Notes: generated by a model from the sequence alone, not told the origin. DNA of 64,000 nt from Eubacteriales Family XIII. Incertae Sedis bacterium (GCA_031261345.1 JAISKC010000036.1:39367-103366), one strand, 5' to 3'; positions 44,819-57,875 are shown, counted from the first letter of the stretch. Made by a program: numbers and translations.

Positions 44819-45379
44819 ATTTCGAAACTAAAAAGGGAAATAACATTATATACTATAATAGGGGCAGGGCTCACCGCGATTGTGTCGCTTTTGGCTATTG
44901 GTCCCCAACCGCTCTTTTTTTACGGTTTGGCTTTGGGCACTGTGGTGGCAATCGCTGATCTTCATGCACACGCGTGGATTGTCGAACGCTTCACGGATGC
45001 CGGACACAAGAGAATAGTTTTGGCGGGGTTCTTCGCCAGATACGCAATTCTGGGGGTAGTGTTCTTCATATCGACAAGGTCCGGACTCGTGTCGGCCATT
45101 GGAACAGCAATCGGATACATACTTCCAAAGATTGCACTACACGTAGCGTTGGGTATCGCGCCGACCATCAGAAGGAAGCTCGGCAAGGAACCGGAGACGC
45201 ATTACGAAGTGGACAGGATAGAAAAATTTTTTATCAAGGAACCGTGGCTGGTTCTTTATAGAAATGGTAAGATATATAAGACACATAGAAGGCACAGAAG
45301 AGTGAAGGTTGTTGGTGTAGGGAAAGAAGAAGGACAAGAACAAGGACAAGGGCTGGATTCTGGGACGAGCCCAGAATGA
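44819..45379 (+). CDS. atpI: ATP synthase subunit I, non-ATG start
   Basis: About 186 aa with four membrane segments, ATP-synt_I type. The standard-start ORF begins at GTG 44882, but the frame is coding further upstream (SKLKREITLYTIIGAGLTAIVS). The natural start position is ATT at 44819, about 10 nt after GGAG; no ATG, GTG or TTG is available there. The C-terminal 10 residues (GLDSGTSPE) come from a REP element. Assists c-ring assembly; first gene of the atp operon. Confidence 0.75.
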   Translation: MSKLKREITLYTIIGAGLTAIVSLLAIGPQPLFFYGLALGTVVAIADLHAHAWIVERFTDAGHKRIVLAGFFARYAILGVVFFISTRSGLVSAIGTAIGYILPKIALHVALGIAPTIRRKLGKEPETHYEVDRIEKFFIKEPWLVLYRNGKIYKTHRRHRRVKVVGVGKEEGQEQGQGLDSGTSPE

Positions 45380-45382
45380 CGG
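45353..45382. repeat. REP-like palindrome (family 1 variant) at the atpI end
   Basis: CTGGATTCTGGG...CCCAGAATGACGG; it supplies the atpI stop codon. Confidence 0.8.
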
Positions 45383-45420
45383 ACTTTGCAGAAAAAGATG
45401 ACCGGAGGGAATGAATACTC

Positions 45421-46447
<1,027 letters not shown>

Positions 46448-46478
46448 ACTTAGGCGCGGAATAAGCACGAATGCTGAG

Positions 46479-46503
46479 TTGTGGGTCAAGCTCACAATGA
46501 CAC
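46479..46503. repeat. Degenerate REP-like palindrome between atpE and atpF
   Basis: GTTGTGGGTCAAGCTCACAATGACAC. Confidence 0.6.
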
Positions 46504-46516
46504 GGAAGGAATTGAT

Positions 46517-47029
46517 ATGGAAGTAGTAGCCCCTTTAATAGGGTTGGACTGGACATTTTTGATGGTTCTCGTCACCTTTGCCGTCCTCTACCTCATACTG
46601 AAGAAGTATTTCTTTGAGAAATTACGAAACTTCATGCAGGCAAGAGAACAAAAGGTGAAGGATCAGTTTGACAATGCCGCGGCAGCAAACAAGCAGGCCG
46701 AGACACTTCTCTCCGAGTACAAGACGCAAATAGCAGATGTCGAGGCGGAGAAGAGAGAAATTCTCAAGGAAGGCAAGCAACTTGCGGAGCAGAGAGCGAA
46801 GGCGATTGTCGATGAGGCAAACGAGAGAGCGTCTGAAATCAAGAAGCAGGCCGAAAGAGAAATAGAACGTGAAAAGAAAGTCGCCATGGAAACCATGAAA
46901 GATCAGGTTGCATTACTGGCAATCTATGCTGCCGAAAAGATCATCGAGCAGAAGCTCGGCGAAAAGGAACAGCAGTTTATCATTGACGACATCATCAAGG
47001 ATGCGAGCGTAGGCACATGGAATCACTGA
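46517..47029 (+). CDS. atpF: ATP synthase F0 subunit b
   Basis: 170 aa: one N-terminal membrane segment (WTFLMVLVTFAVLYLILKKYF) and a long charged coiled coil, the peripheral stalk. The start at 46517 follows AAGGAA; upstream in-frame codons are repeat DNA. The end overlaps atpH by 13 nt. Confidence 0.93.
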   Translation: MEVVAPLIGLDWTFLMVLVTFAVLYLILKKYFFEKLRNFMQAREQKVKDQFDNAAAANKQAETLLSEYKTQIADVEAEKREILKEGKQLAEQRAKAIVDEANERASEIKKQAEREIEREKKVAMETMKDQVALLAIYAAEKIIEQKLGEKEQQFIIDDIIKDASVGTWNH

Positions 47030-47556
47030 GCGTACAGGCAACATATGGACAGGCACTCTTTGAAGCCGCTGTAGATGGCGGCAAGGTTGATTTGATTGCG
47101 GAAGAGCAAAAGGAAATCAGCCAAATCTTCAAAGAATATCCCGAGCTGAGAAAGCTCTTCGTCATTCCGACCATACCGGCGGAGGACAAGAAGGCTGTGG
47201 CGAGGAATATATTTGAAGGCAAGGTAGCGCCGGAGCTTCTGAATTTCCTCTACATTCTGATAGACAAGAGGAGACTTGGGGCGTGGGACGGTGCGGTTCG
47301 CCACTACGAGGAGCTAATCGACCAAAGGGACGGTGTCACGAAAGGCGTGCTTTACTCGGTCGTGCCCGTTGAAGACGAGAAGCTGAAGCAGTTTGAGGCA
47401 GACGCGAGTGCAGCCGTTTCAAAGGCCGTTCGGCTCGAGAACAGGATTGACAAGTCGCTCATCGGCGGCATTGTGATATATGTTGATGGAAAGCTAATTG
47501 ATGTAAGTATCAGAAACAGGCTCGAGGGTCTGAAGCAGATCATGCTCGGTTCGTAG
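47017..47556 (+). CDS. atpH: ATP synthase F1 subunit delta
   Basis: 179 aa. N-terminal six-helix domain ([17 protein letters not shown]) and C-terminal [30 protein letters not shown], the family signature. Joins the stalk to F1. Confidence 0.93.
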   Translation: MESLSVQATYGQALFEAAVDGGKVDLIAEEQKEISQIFKEYPELRKLFVIPTIPAEDKKAVARNIFEGKVAPELLNFLYILIDKRRLGAWDGAVRHYEELIDQRDGVTKGVLYSVVPVEDEKLKQFEADASAAVSKAVRLENRIDKSLIGGIVIYVDGKLIDVSIRNRLEGLKQIMLGS

Positions 47557-47561
47557 GGCAA

Positions 47562-47595
47562 GGACTGGATCCTGCGACTATGCGCAGGATGACGA
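47562..47595. repeat. REP-like palindrome (family 1 variant) between atpH and atpA
   Basis: GGACTGGATCCTGCG...CGCAGGATGACGAG. Confidence 0.75.
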
Positions 47596-47623
47596 GCAAT
47601 GTGTAGTAAAAGAGGAAAAATCA

Positions 47624-49143
47624 ATGAATTTAAAACCGGAAGAGATTAGTGCTGTAATAAGAGAACAGATAAAGAGCTACAAGAACGAGGTGGAAATTTC
47701 GGACTTTGGCTCGGTTATCCAAGTCGGTGACGGCATTGCCCGTGTATTTGGTTTGGAAAACTGCATGTCAGGCGAATTGCTTGAGTTCCCCGGCGAAGTT
47801 TTCGGAATGGCACTCAATTTGGAAGAAGAAAATGTCGGTGTCGTTATCCTCGGTTCCGATACTCATATAAAGGAAGGCGATGTGGTCAAGCCCACAGGCA
47901 GGGTCGTTGAAGTCCCCGTCGGAGATGCGCTCATCGGGAGGGTTGTCAACTCGCTCGGACAGCCGCTTGACGGCAAGGGAGCCATCGTTTCAACCGAGAC
48001 CAGACCGGTCGAATTTGCAGCACCTGGCGTGCTTGCGAGAAAGTCTGTAACGGAGCCGCTCCAGACAGGTATCAAGGCTATCGACTCCATGATTCCTATC
48101 GGCAGAGGACAGAGAGAGCTCATCATCGGAGATAGGCAGACCGGAAAGACCGCTATCGCCGTCGATACGATACTCAATCAAAAGGGACAGGATGTCATCT
48201 GTATCTACGTCGCCATCGGGCAGAAGAAGTCCACGGTCGCGCAGATGGTGCAGAAGCTCGAGGACGCCGGTGCCATGCAGTATTCAATAGTCGTGTCAGC
48301 TACGGCTTCGGATGTCGCCCCGCTCCAATACATTGCCCCCTACGCAGGTGCGGCAATCGGCGAAAACTTCATGTATCAGGGCAAGCACGTCCTCATCATT
48401 TACGATGATCTTTCAAAGCATGCCGTCGCTTATAGAGCGATGTCGCTGCTTCTCAGAAGACCTCCAGGAAGAGAGGCTTATCCAGGAGATATTTTCTATC
48501 TCCACAGTAGATTGCTCGAAAGGGCTGCGAAGCTTTCCGACAAGCTCGGCGGAGGTAGCATGACAGCGCTTCCCATCATCGAGACTCAGGCGGGAGACGT
48601 ATCGGCTTACATTCCCACAAACGTTATTTCCATTACTGATGGACAGATATTCCTTGAAACGGACCTCTTCTTCTCGGGTCAGAGACCTGCTGTGAACGCC
48701 GGTATCTCGGTATCCAGAGTTGGAGGAAACGCGCAGATCAAGGCTATGAAGAAGGTTGCCTCGACGGTCAAACTCGACTTGGCCCAGTATAGAGAATTGG
48801 CCTCGTTCTCGCAGTTCGGCTCGGACATCGACAAGGAAACCAAGGAAAGACTCGATCACGGTCTCGTGCTCATGGAAATCATCAAGCAGAGGCAATATAG
48901 CCCGCTTCCCGTAGAGCATCAGGTCATGATTTTCTACGCGGCAACGGAAAAATATCTCGACGACCTCCCCTTGAACACCGTGAAGGATTTTGAAAAGGGT
49001 TTCTATGAGTTCATAGATTCCGTTCATCCTATCGTGAGCGAGACCATCAGGGAAAAGGGTGCGCTTGACGACGAGGCTACGGCGGAGCTCAAGAAGGGCA
49101 TCGAGACTTACAAAGCAGACTTCCGAAAAGAGAAAGGTGTATA

Positions 49144-49144
<1 letters not shown>
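47624..49144 (+). CDS. atpA: ATP synthase F1 subunit alpha
   Basis: 506 aa. Non-catalytic nucleotide-binding subunit: P-loop [28 protein letters not shown] and [14 protein letters not shown]. Standard length. The stop overlaps the atpG start (ATAATGG). Confidence 0.97.
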
Positions 49145-51835
<2,691 letters not shown>

Positions 51836-51845
<10 letters not shown>

Positions 51846-51906
51846 CGCCTGCCGCTTTTGGGCAACCCCTTAGCAGAAAATAACGCTTGCTGCTATTGGG
51901 CAACCC
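51836..51906. repeat. Direct repeat, two copies at 38-nt spacing
   Basis: CAGAAAATAACGC...TTGGGCAACCC at 51836-51868 and 51874-51906, about 91% identical. The first copy includes the atpC stop. Confidence 0.75.
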
Positions 51907-51950
51907 TAACCAGAATACATAAGTTATAGAAAATACATAAACTATATAGA

Positions 51951-51988
51951 AGAAGTCTCGCAAAGTTTCACAGTGGGCTTCTTTTTTT
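51951..51988 (+). terminator. Terminator of the atp operon
   Basis: AGAAGTC (51951-51957) pairs with GGCTTCT (51976-51982, one wobble), followed by T7. Confidence 0.6.
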
Positions 51989-52016
51989 ACAATCTATTTA
52001 GCAATCCCTTGGCAAT

Positions 52017-52083
52017 CTCGAGTAACCCTATGTTTTTCACATAAAATGGGCGTTATTGCGTGAATATTAGGCGTTTACTCGAG
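52017..52083. repeat. 67-bp palindromic repeat (family 4), copy A
   Basis: Outer arms CTCGAGTAA / TTACTCGAG, inner arms TTCAC / GTGAA. A degraded neighbour unit lies at about 52113-52140. Same length and design as 53235-53301. Confidence 0.8.
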
Positions 52084-52161
52084 AATTACTGGCAATAGTG
52101 ATGTGGAATCTCGAGTAAGTTGGCCGTATTCACAATTTAGTGCTTTTTGAGATATTCTCAT

Positions 52162-53019
52162 CTAATTGGGAAATTTTGTACCGAAATATCTTCGTGTCGG
52201 TATTTTCTTCTCCGATAGAATTTGCAAAAGTTCTCCACTTTTCACTTCTCGCCATATGATTCGGATTACCTCATACCCTTGTGCTCGCAGCCTATCCTCG
52301 CGGATTTTTTCTTTGATAACCGCATCGGAGTCGTGACTTCTATATTTCACATAGCCATCCAGCTCAAGGACAACCTTTCTGTTGTGAAATTCCCATAGCA
52401 TGTCAACGCGGCCAATGAGTCCTTTTGTATCGCGGATTTGAACCTGTTGTTGTGGCATTTCGAACTTACCTTTGTATATGGTCAACCATGCGATTGTCTC
52501 GAGTGCCGACTCGCATTTCGCTGAGGCGAATTCCAATAACGTGGTGAGGAGCTTCCCTTTGTGTATCCCCAGACGTAGCTTGAGATAGGCCAGAAACTCT
52601 TTTTTCGAGAACAATCCGAAGAAAAGACAGTGGTTAATCGAGACCAGTAGGGATTCAGGGGTGTCTGCTCTCGCCAAGTCACAGATTGTTCGGATTGGGC
52701 TGGCCACTGCTACGCCATCGATTATTGTTGCATTTGGATCGAGCGGACCAAAAAGCCACGTGATGTCATCTTTACTTTTTGTCCCTGTGCAGATACTGTA
52801 GGGGCTAAGGTCGTATTTCCCCAAGCGAGGTATTTTTCGAAATAGGCAGGAGCTCAACGATGTAAAAACTAAATGTTTGCGGCGCTTTGCAAAACTTAAG
52901 CACGAATCAAGGTGCCTCTCCTGTTCGGTTAACTGAAACCACTCATCGCTTTTTGCGAAAAAGTTCCCTAAGATACGTATATATTCACCATCATCGGTGC
53001 CATTAGTAAAATATTCCAT
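52162..53019 (-). CDS. AbiEi-like / DUF559 endonuclease-type protein
   Basis: 285 aa. The C-terminal third has VVLELDGYVKYR...REDRLRAQGYEVIRIIWREV, the DUF559 / very-short-patch-repair-like nuclease core. The N-terminal part resembles AbiEi-type proteins (LVFTSLSSCLFRKIP, SPIRTICDLAR), a combination common in actinobacteria. A promoter TTGACA-17-TATTAT ends 6 nt before the ATG at 53019, so the longer GTG start (53064) would lie upstream of transcription. The gene stands alone between palindromic repeat clusters. Role unknown; defence is a guess. Confidence 0.65.
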   Translation of the reverse strand: MEYFTNGTDDGEYIRILGNFFAKSDEWFQLTEQERHLDSCLSFAKRRKHLVFTSLSSCLFRKIPRLGKYDLSPYSICTGTKSKDDITWLFGPLDPNATIIDGVAVASPIRTICDLARADTPESLLVSINHCLFFGLFSKKEFLAYLKLRLGIHKGKLLTTLLEFASAKCESALETIAWLTIYKGKFEMPQQQVQIRDTKGLIGRVDMLWEFHNRKVVLELDGYVKYRSHDSDAVIKEKIREDRLRAQGYEVIRIIWREVKSGELLQILSEKKIPTRRYFGTKFPN

Positions 53020-53025
53020 TTGCAT

Positions 53026-53054
53026 ATAATACCAACAAATAGATTTCTTGTCAA
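53026..53054 (-). promoter_or_regulatory. Sigma-A promoter of the DUF559 gene (leaderless)
   Basis: On the minus strand TTGACA (53054-53049), 17-nt spacer, TATTAT (53031-53026). The ATG at 53019 is the expected transcription start. Confidence 0.7.
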
Positions 53055-53064
53055 GTTTTTCCAC

Positions 53065-53521
53065 AAATTTAATACAAACTATTTTTTCGCACTTTTTTTC
53101 GCCTCAAATTCCCAAAGTAATTTTCACAGTGGACGAGGGGTGTGGAATCTATTTGAGAAATTTTCTGCTTGTATGAGCTTTTTTGTGAAAAAGGGGTGTT
53201 TCCTCGAGAACTTTTCGCTAAAAGGGGCTCAAATCTCGAGTAACCCGACGATATTCACAAAAAAGTGGCGATATTTTGTGAATAATGGGTATTTACTCGA
53301 GAATTGTCCAGTACTCGAGAATTTCCGGAAAGGTGAGGGTGTGGTATTTGGGAATGTTGCTTGCACCCCGTTTTATTTGCGAAATTCACAAAAAAGGGGC
53401 CTGTTTTTGGTGAAAATGCCGAATGGAACGGGATAAATGAGGAAATGGGACTGGGTGTGAATTTCCGCAGTTTCCCGAGCTGAACTGATAATGTGGGGTG
53501 ATTTTTTGATATAATCTTCTA
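53065..53521. repeat. Repeat-rich intergenic region with family-4 palindrome copy B
   Basis: The full unit 53235-53301 (67 bp, CTCGAGTAA / TTACTCGAG, inner TTCAC / GTGAA) is surrounded by partial copies at about 53125-53165, 53190-53220 and 53312-53330. A fragment of family 3 (TTTCCCGAGCT) lies at about 53471. No gene seen in this 457-bp gap. Confidence 0.75.
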
Positions 53522-54778
53522 ATGATAAACAGTAAGCAGAAAAAAGTAATGATTTTGGCACTTTTCGCCGGTGAGCTCATGATGAGGAGCGGGGCGGAGG
53601 TCAATCGCATCGAAGACACCATCACGAGGATTTGCAAAGCCTGCAAGATTGACTACGTGGAATGCTTCGCGACGACGACGGGGATTTTCCTTTCGCTCGA
53701 CTCAGGGGACGCCGACGCCGACACGCACACATTCATAAAGAGGATACACAGCACCAGTATTGACCTCGACACCATCTCGGAGCTCAACAGTTTTTCGAGG
53801 GAATTCACGACGACGGACCTCAGTATCGAAGATGGATTTGAGCAGCTGAAGAAGATAAAGAGGAAGCCCAAATACAGTCTACTGATGAGGCTGCTCGGTG
53901 CTATTCTCGTCGGAGCTTTCTTCTGCCCCATCTACGGCGGCTCAGTATTTGACATGATGGTCGCCGGTGCGATTTCCGGCACCAGCTATCTTTTGTCAAA
54001 TGCGATTGCTCGGCTGAGGCTCGCGTCGTTCATCGGTATCCTGATTTGCTGCGTGGCGGCGATAGGTTTGACCTTGCTCGCGACCACAATGGGCCTGACC
54101 GGAAGCGTTTCACCAGTAATAGTTTCGGCGACCACGATATTTCTTCCGGGTGTGGCGCTCACAAATGCGGCAAGGGACCTGCTCTCGGGCGACATGCTCG
54201 CCGGTGTCTCAAGGTTTGCCGAAGCCATTCTCATAGCTGTCTGCATAGCCGGTGGTGTCGGCTTGGGCCTTCACATCTGGCACCTTGTCGGCGGAACGAT
54301 CGCCCCCGACAATTTGGCCGCATTCCCGCTTCCTCTGTTCATGCTGTTCGGATTTCTCGCGACCATCGGCTTCGGCCTGATTTTCAATGCGCCACAGAAC
54401 AGGCTCGTCCCCATCTCCATCATCGGAGGAATTGGCATGGTGATTTTGGACTACATGCTGCCGGTTTACGGAATGGTCGCCTCCTGCTTTGTGGGAACGG
54501 TCGCAGTAACGCTTTGCGCAGAACTCTCCGCGAGGATTTTCAAAGGCCCAACCACTATATTCATCATTCCAGGCATCCTCTCATTCGTCCCCGGGGCACC
54601 GCTCTACAGGACGATGAGTAACTTCATTGACGGCGAATTCGACAAGGCCGTTTCGCAAGGGACGGAGGCCCTTTTGGTCGCCGGAAGCATGGCACTCGCC
54701 ATCGTGCTCGTGTCCGCATTCGTCAGACTTACCGTTGCAATTGTCAGAAGGGTGAGAAATATCAGGCAAAAATTATGA
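53522..54778 (+). CDS. thrE: Threonine/serine exporter, fused ThrE form
   Basis: 418 aa. The N-terminal domain (AGELMMRSGAEVNRIEDTITRI and CFATTTGIFLSL) and about ten membrane segments cover both ThrE halves (DUF1212 and ThrE_2), which are separate genes yjjP/yjjB in some species. ELSARIFKGPTTIFIIPGILSFVPGAPLYRTM is the conserved end. Exports threonine, serine or related small molecules. Confidence 0.9.
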   Translation: MINSKQKKVMILALFAGELMMRSGAEVNRIEDTITRICKACKIDYVECFATTTGIFLSLDSGDADADTHTFIKRIHSTSIDLDTISELNSFSREFTTTDLSIEDGFEQLKKIKRKPKYSLLMRLLGAILVGAFFCPIYGGSVFDMMVAGAISGTSYLLSNAIARLRLASFIGILICCVAAIGLTLLATTMGLTGSVSPVIVSATTIFLPGVALTNAARDLLSGDMLAGVSRFAEAILIAVCIAGGVGLGLHIWHLVGGTIAPDNLAAFPLPLFMLFGFLATIGFGLIFNAPQNRLVPISIIGGIGMVILDYMLPVYGMVASCFVGTVAVTLCAELSARIFKGPTTIFIIPGILSFVPGAPLYRTMSNFIDGEFDKAVSQGTEALLVAGSMALAIVLVSAFVRLTVAIVRRVRNIRQKL

Positions 54779-54852
54779 GAATTAAGGGAGGAAAAACCAC
54801 CTTTCGCGTGTCTGTACATGTGTAAGGGGAAAATCAGGGGGTAGAGAGGAAA

Positions 54853-56022
54853 ATGACAAGTCCCAATATTGTGGAGTTGGCACGCAGAGCGAAAAAGGGT
54901 GACAAAGGCGCTTTTGAGGAGCTGTGTCTTGAGAAGCAACAGCAGATATTCTTCAGCGCATTCACGATGCTCGGAAATCACCATGATGCCGAGGACGTAG
55001 CGCAGGAGACGATACTTTCGATGTTCCGAAATATCAGTCGGCTGAAAAATCCGGAGGCGATAGAAGCGTGGATATACCGAATAGTCAGAAGCAGGGTTTC
55101 CACACTTTTGGCAAAGCGAACCAAATATAGGGAAGAAGTGAATATCGATGACGAGGATGTCCATTTCGACATCGCAGAGGAAAACAGGGACTTTCTGCCG
55201 GAGGCTTTTGCTGAGGACAAGGATGCAAGCGACCGAATTTACGAAATAGTGCGAGCATTACCGGAGAAAAAACGCGAAGTTATCATGATGTTTTACTATG
55301 ACGATCTGAGTTACAAAGAAATCGCGGAAATCACTAAGTCGTCAATAAAAACCGTATCATCGAATATGTCAAAGGCACGGGTAATGATAAAGGAAAAGTT
55401 GAATTCAGAGAATATTGCGAAGGCGGCCGTGGCGGCCTCGGGCGGCTCATCGTCGGTGCTTGGGGAGATACTCAGGCAGCAGGCCAACGTGCATGCGACG
55501 CCCGAGATGATGGCCGCGCTTCAGGAGAGCTGGTTGCCGGCTGTCAAGGAGTCAAAATCTATGCCGGGGAAAAGTGCTCTCGGCGCAAAGGTTGTCGTGG
55601 TTGCGGTCGCGGGAGTAATGCTCGTATCCGGCGGTATATTTTCGGCCGTCTACTTTGGCGGTAACGGACAGGCAGAGGAGACTGTGACCAATTCCTTGGT
55701 GGCTACAGACATCTTGAAGGACCGAGATATAGTTTTCACAGGCGGCGACTGCGAATGCGGACACGTCAATCCTTCGGGAGCAGAGGTTGGAAATCTCAAG
55801 GACGGCGATGGTGAGGCGACTTGGGAAATCAGAAACGCAGATGGCGGGGATCTTATCGCGTCCGGCGCGGGAACGGATGCCGGAGGCATCATCACGGAGA
55901 TGGTCAGTGCTGACAAAGTCGGAGATTATACGGTGTTCTTCAAGCTACAGGACGCGGACGGCAACAGCATCAATTTGGACAGAGCCTTCAAAATAGGCGT
56001 CCCACCAGACGGAGCTTTGTAA
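54853..56022 (+). CDS. ECF sigma factor with membrane segment and external domain
   Basis: 389 aa. Sigma region 2 (FSAFTMLGNHHDAEDVAQETILSMFRNI) and region 4 (LPEKKREVIMMFYYDDLSYKEIAEI, IKTVSSNMSKARVMIKEKL) fill residues 1-190. A linker, one membrane segment (about 244-268, VVVVAVAGVMLVSGGIFSAVYF) and an outer domain of about 115 residues with a CEC pair follow. The outer part looks like a beta-sandwich. The anti-sigma and sensor functions may be built into one chain. No separate anti-sigma gene adjoins. Confidence 0.8.
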   Translation: MTSPNIVELARRAKKGDKGAFEELCLEKQQQIFFSAFTMLGNHHDAEDVAQETILSMFRNISRLKNPEAIEAWIYRIVRSRVSTLLAKRTKYREEVNIDDEDVHFDIAEENRDFLPEAFAEDKDASDRIYEIVRALPEKKREVIMMFYYDDLSYKEIAEITKSSIKTVSSNMSKARVMIKEKLNSENIAKAAVAASGGSSSVLGEILRQQANVHATPEMMAALQESWLPAVKESKSMPGKSALGAKVVVVAVAGVMLVSGGIFSAVYFGGNGQAEETVTNSLVATDILKDRDIVFTGGDCECGHVNPSGAEVGNLKDGDGEATWEIRNADGGDLIASGAGTDAGGIITEMVSADKVGDYTVFFKLQDADGNSINLDRAFKIGVPPDGAL

Positions 56023-56043
56023 GTCAAGCTATTGCCCCAACAT

Positions 56044-56268
56044 TTAATCGGTGGAGCAATAACACTTGTTTTTTATGAATTCATCAATGGTATCTACGAT
56101 ATAGTCTCGGCCAAAAGTGTGCAAAAGGTCATAGTTGTCTGTTAGATATTTGAATACGCCGTTGTTTTCAAAGAGGTGGAACAATTCAGATCCGGACAAC
56201 TCATTTTCTGCCCGATATTCTTCGGCACAGAAAACAATGAATTCGCTGATAGCCAGCTTGGTCATCAA
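56044..56268 (-). CDS. DUF3791 protein (antitoxin-like)
   Basis: 74 aa: SEFIVFCAEEYRAENELSGSELFHLFENNGVFKYL and LHTFGRDYIVDTIDEFI match DUF3791. Last of three translationally coupled genes (4-nt overlap with 56265). DUF3791 genes regularly neighbour DUF3990 genes. Confidence 0.75.
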   Translation of the reverse strand: MMTKLAISEFIVFCAEEYRAENELSGSELFHLFENNGVFKYLTDNYDLLHTFGRDYIVDTIDEFIKNKCYCSTD

Positions 56269-56513
56269 ACAACCTCCGGATAGCGAAAGCTTTTGCCGTC
56301 AAGTTCCTTCAAAAGAAGACTGGCCAGCAACCGTTCACTAAAATGCCAAACCTTCAATTCCTCGTTTGACAAATCCTCAAACAATTTCGATGTGTAAACC
56401 AGTCTCATAGCCTCAATGAAGTTCGTTTCTTTTGCCTTTGCTATCTCTGAGATAAGGGTTGGAAGCAAGAGCCAAAGCGACGGGGCAAAATCAATAGCGT
56501 CTTGTTTTGTCAT
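56265..56513 (-). CDS. Small partner protein in the DUF3990 operon
   Basis: 82 aa, acidic and helical ([44 protein letters not shown]). Overlaps both neighbours by 4 nt. Probably a second antitoxin-type component; no family name with confidence. Confidence 0.65.
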   Translation of the reverse strand: MTKQDAIDFAPSLWLLLPTLISEIAKAKETNFIEAMRLVYTSKLFEDLSNEELKVWHFSERLLASLLLKELDGKSFRYPEVV

Positions 56514-57019
56514 GATATCACCTTCTCGCTCCCTTCAAATGTCAGCTTTTGCGTAGCCTCTGCGGTTTTGAAAACATACTGATTGAACAATTCTCGAATC
56601 TTGAGGGATTGCAATGTTTGCTCCTTCGTGAGGGTCCCTCTTTCATAAAGACGCAATGTATCATATACTTTATCATTTGCCACGGCCCCAATTACCAAAT
56701 CATATTTTGGTCCGGAATATTTTTTCAATCGATTTTCCTGCACGTAGTCGAGCCATTCTTCGTCTGCTTCGAGAAATTCCAGAACATTTAAGCTACTGTA
56801 AATTGTATCTAAATCTATCGTATACAAGTTGACTACCGGAGAATATGTGCTGTTTCTGCCGCTGACGATCGATGCAAATTTTTTCGCTTGGTCAAGATTC
56901 GTCGTTGTGTAAAACCCCGAACCAAAATCCAGACCACGTACTTGGTCAATAAGCTTGGGAACCTCCACAACCATATCGCTCCCGTGGTAGATAAGTATTT
57001 GCTTGACCTCAGATGACAT
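56510..57019 (-). CDS. DUF3990 protein, ADP-ribosyltransferase-like toxin
   Basis: 169 aa. [14 protein letters not shown], then [21 protein letters not shown]: the YHGS and DFGxGFYxT pattern of DUF3990, a family related to the ADP-ribosyltransferase fold. First gene of the operon with the two small proteins downstream, fitting a toxin-antitoxin arrangement. Target unknown. Confidence 0.75.
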   Translation of the reverse strand: MSSEVKQILIYHGSDMVVEVPKLIDQVRGLDFGSGFYTTTNLDQAKKFASIVSGRNSTYSPVVNLYTIDLDTIYSSLNVLEFLEADEEWLDYVQENRLKKYSGPKYDLVIGAVANDKVYDTLRLYERGTLTKEQTLQSLKIRELFNQYVFKTAEATQKLTFEGSEKVIS

Positions 57020-57089
57020 GTGCTACTCCTTTTTCTTAATTCTAATTTACTTTGCCTGTTTACGCAACCTTACCCCCTTTTGTTGTAAG

Positions 57090-57779
57090 TCAAAGAAATT
57101 TCCCTGAAAACCGTTTTTTGCGCATTTTTTGAATATACAACTTTCGCAATTTCTTCAATGAAGGAAAGAATCCTTTTTCTGAATTGGATAATGCTTTTGC
57201 ATCGTATTTTAACGAAAGAAGTTCAAGCGTGCACAACAAATCTGCAACCTGAAATAATTTATAATCGGATGGGAAAGCTTTTCTAAACTCCACATTGCTC
57301 AGTGCCGTACTGAAAACGGAAACTAATATCTTTGTCAAATCAAGTTGACCATTGTCATAGTATACAATTGTATTATCGTATTCTGAAAAAACCTCAGTGT
57401 TTTCAGTTAAAAATGCCGATAACTGTTTTGACAGCCTTGCTATGAGAAGAAGCGGGTCATCAATCTGCCTCTTTTCTACTATCAATGTCGTGTAGCTAAA
57501 GGGTATTTTCCTTGCAAAGTCAAAAATGCTGTCGAATATTTTCCTTCTTGTATTCGTGTCAAAATATCGATAATCGGACTCCCTGCGAATAAGTGGTCCT
57601 GCATGAATAGCCCGTTCTGGTATATCAACATAAGAAACAACACTATCCAAAGTTTTAATTTCTTCAGTCAAATTGTTTGATTGATCATGAAAAACCAATA
57701 TGACAATGTAATATGGCGAAATATGATTGTATACCCCGCAATCGCCAGATTCATCTACGAATACGCTAAGGTTTCTCAT
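57090..57779 (-). CDS. DUF3800 protein
   Basis: 229 aa beginning NLSVFVDESGDCG, the FxDESG motif of DUF3800, with the closing FQVADLLCTLELL segment; an RNase H-like fold is expected for the family. GAAAGAGG precedes the ATG, directly after an intrinsic terminator in its own leader. Common in phages and islands; role not established. Confidence 0.8.
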   Translation of the reverse strand: MRNLSVFVDESGDCGVYNHISPYYIVILVFHDQSNNLTEEIKTLDSVVSYVDIPERAIHAGPLIRRESDYRYFDTNTRRKIFDSIFDFARKIPFSYTTLIVEKRQIDDPLLLIARLSKQLSAFLTENTEVFSEYDNTIVYYDNGQLDLTKILVSVFSTALSNVEFRKAFPSDYKLFQVADLLCTLELLSLKYDAKALSNSEKGFFPSLKKLRKLYIQKMRKKRFSGKFL

Positions 57780-57802
57780 AATGCCTCTTTCAAAATAAAA
57801 AA

Positions 57803-57875
57803 GGCGGGGAGTCTCCCCGCCGAAGGTGGACCAGGGTCTTCCGACCAGCCCAAACAGTACGAAATACTGTCCTAT
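57803..57875 (-). ncRNA. Structured leader with terminator before DUF3800
   Basis: Minus strand 5' to 3': hairpin ACAGTA-TTTCG-TACTGT (57870-57854), hairpin GGTC-GGAA-GACC (57846-57835), then terminator GGCGGGGAG/CTCCCCGCC (57821-57803) and TTTTTTATTTT. The gene starts 23 nt later. Several RNA motifs named DUF3800-I and onward were described upstream of such genes; this is a candidate member. Confidence 0.6.
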
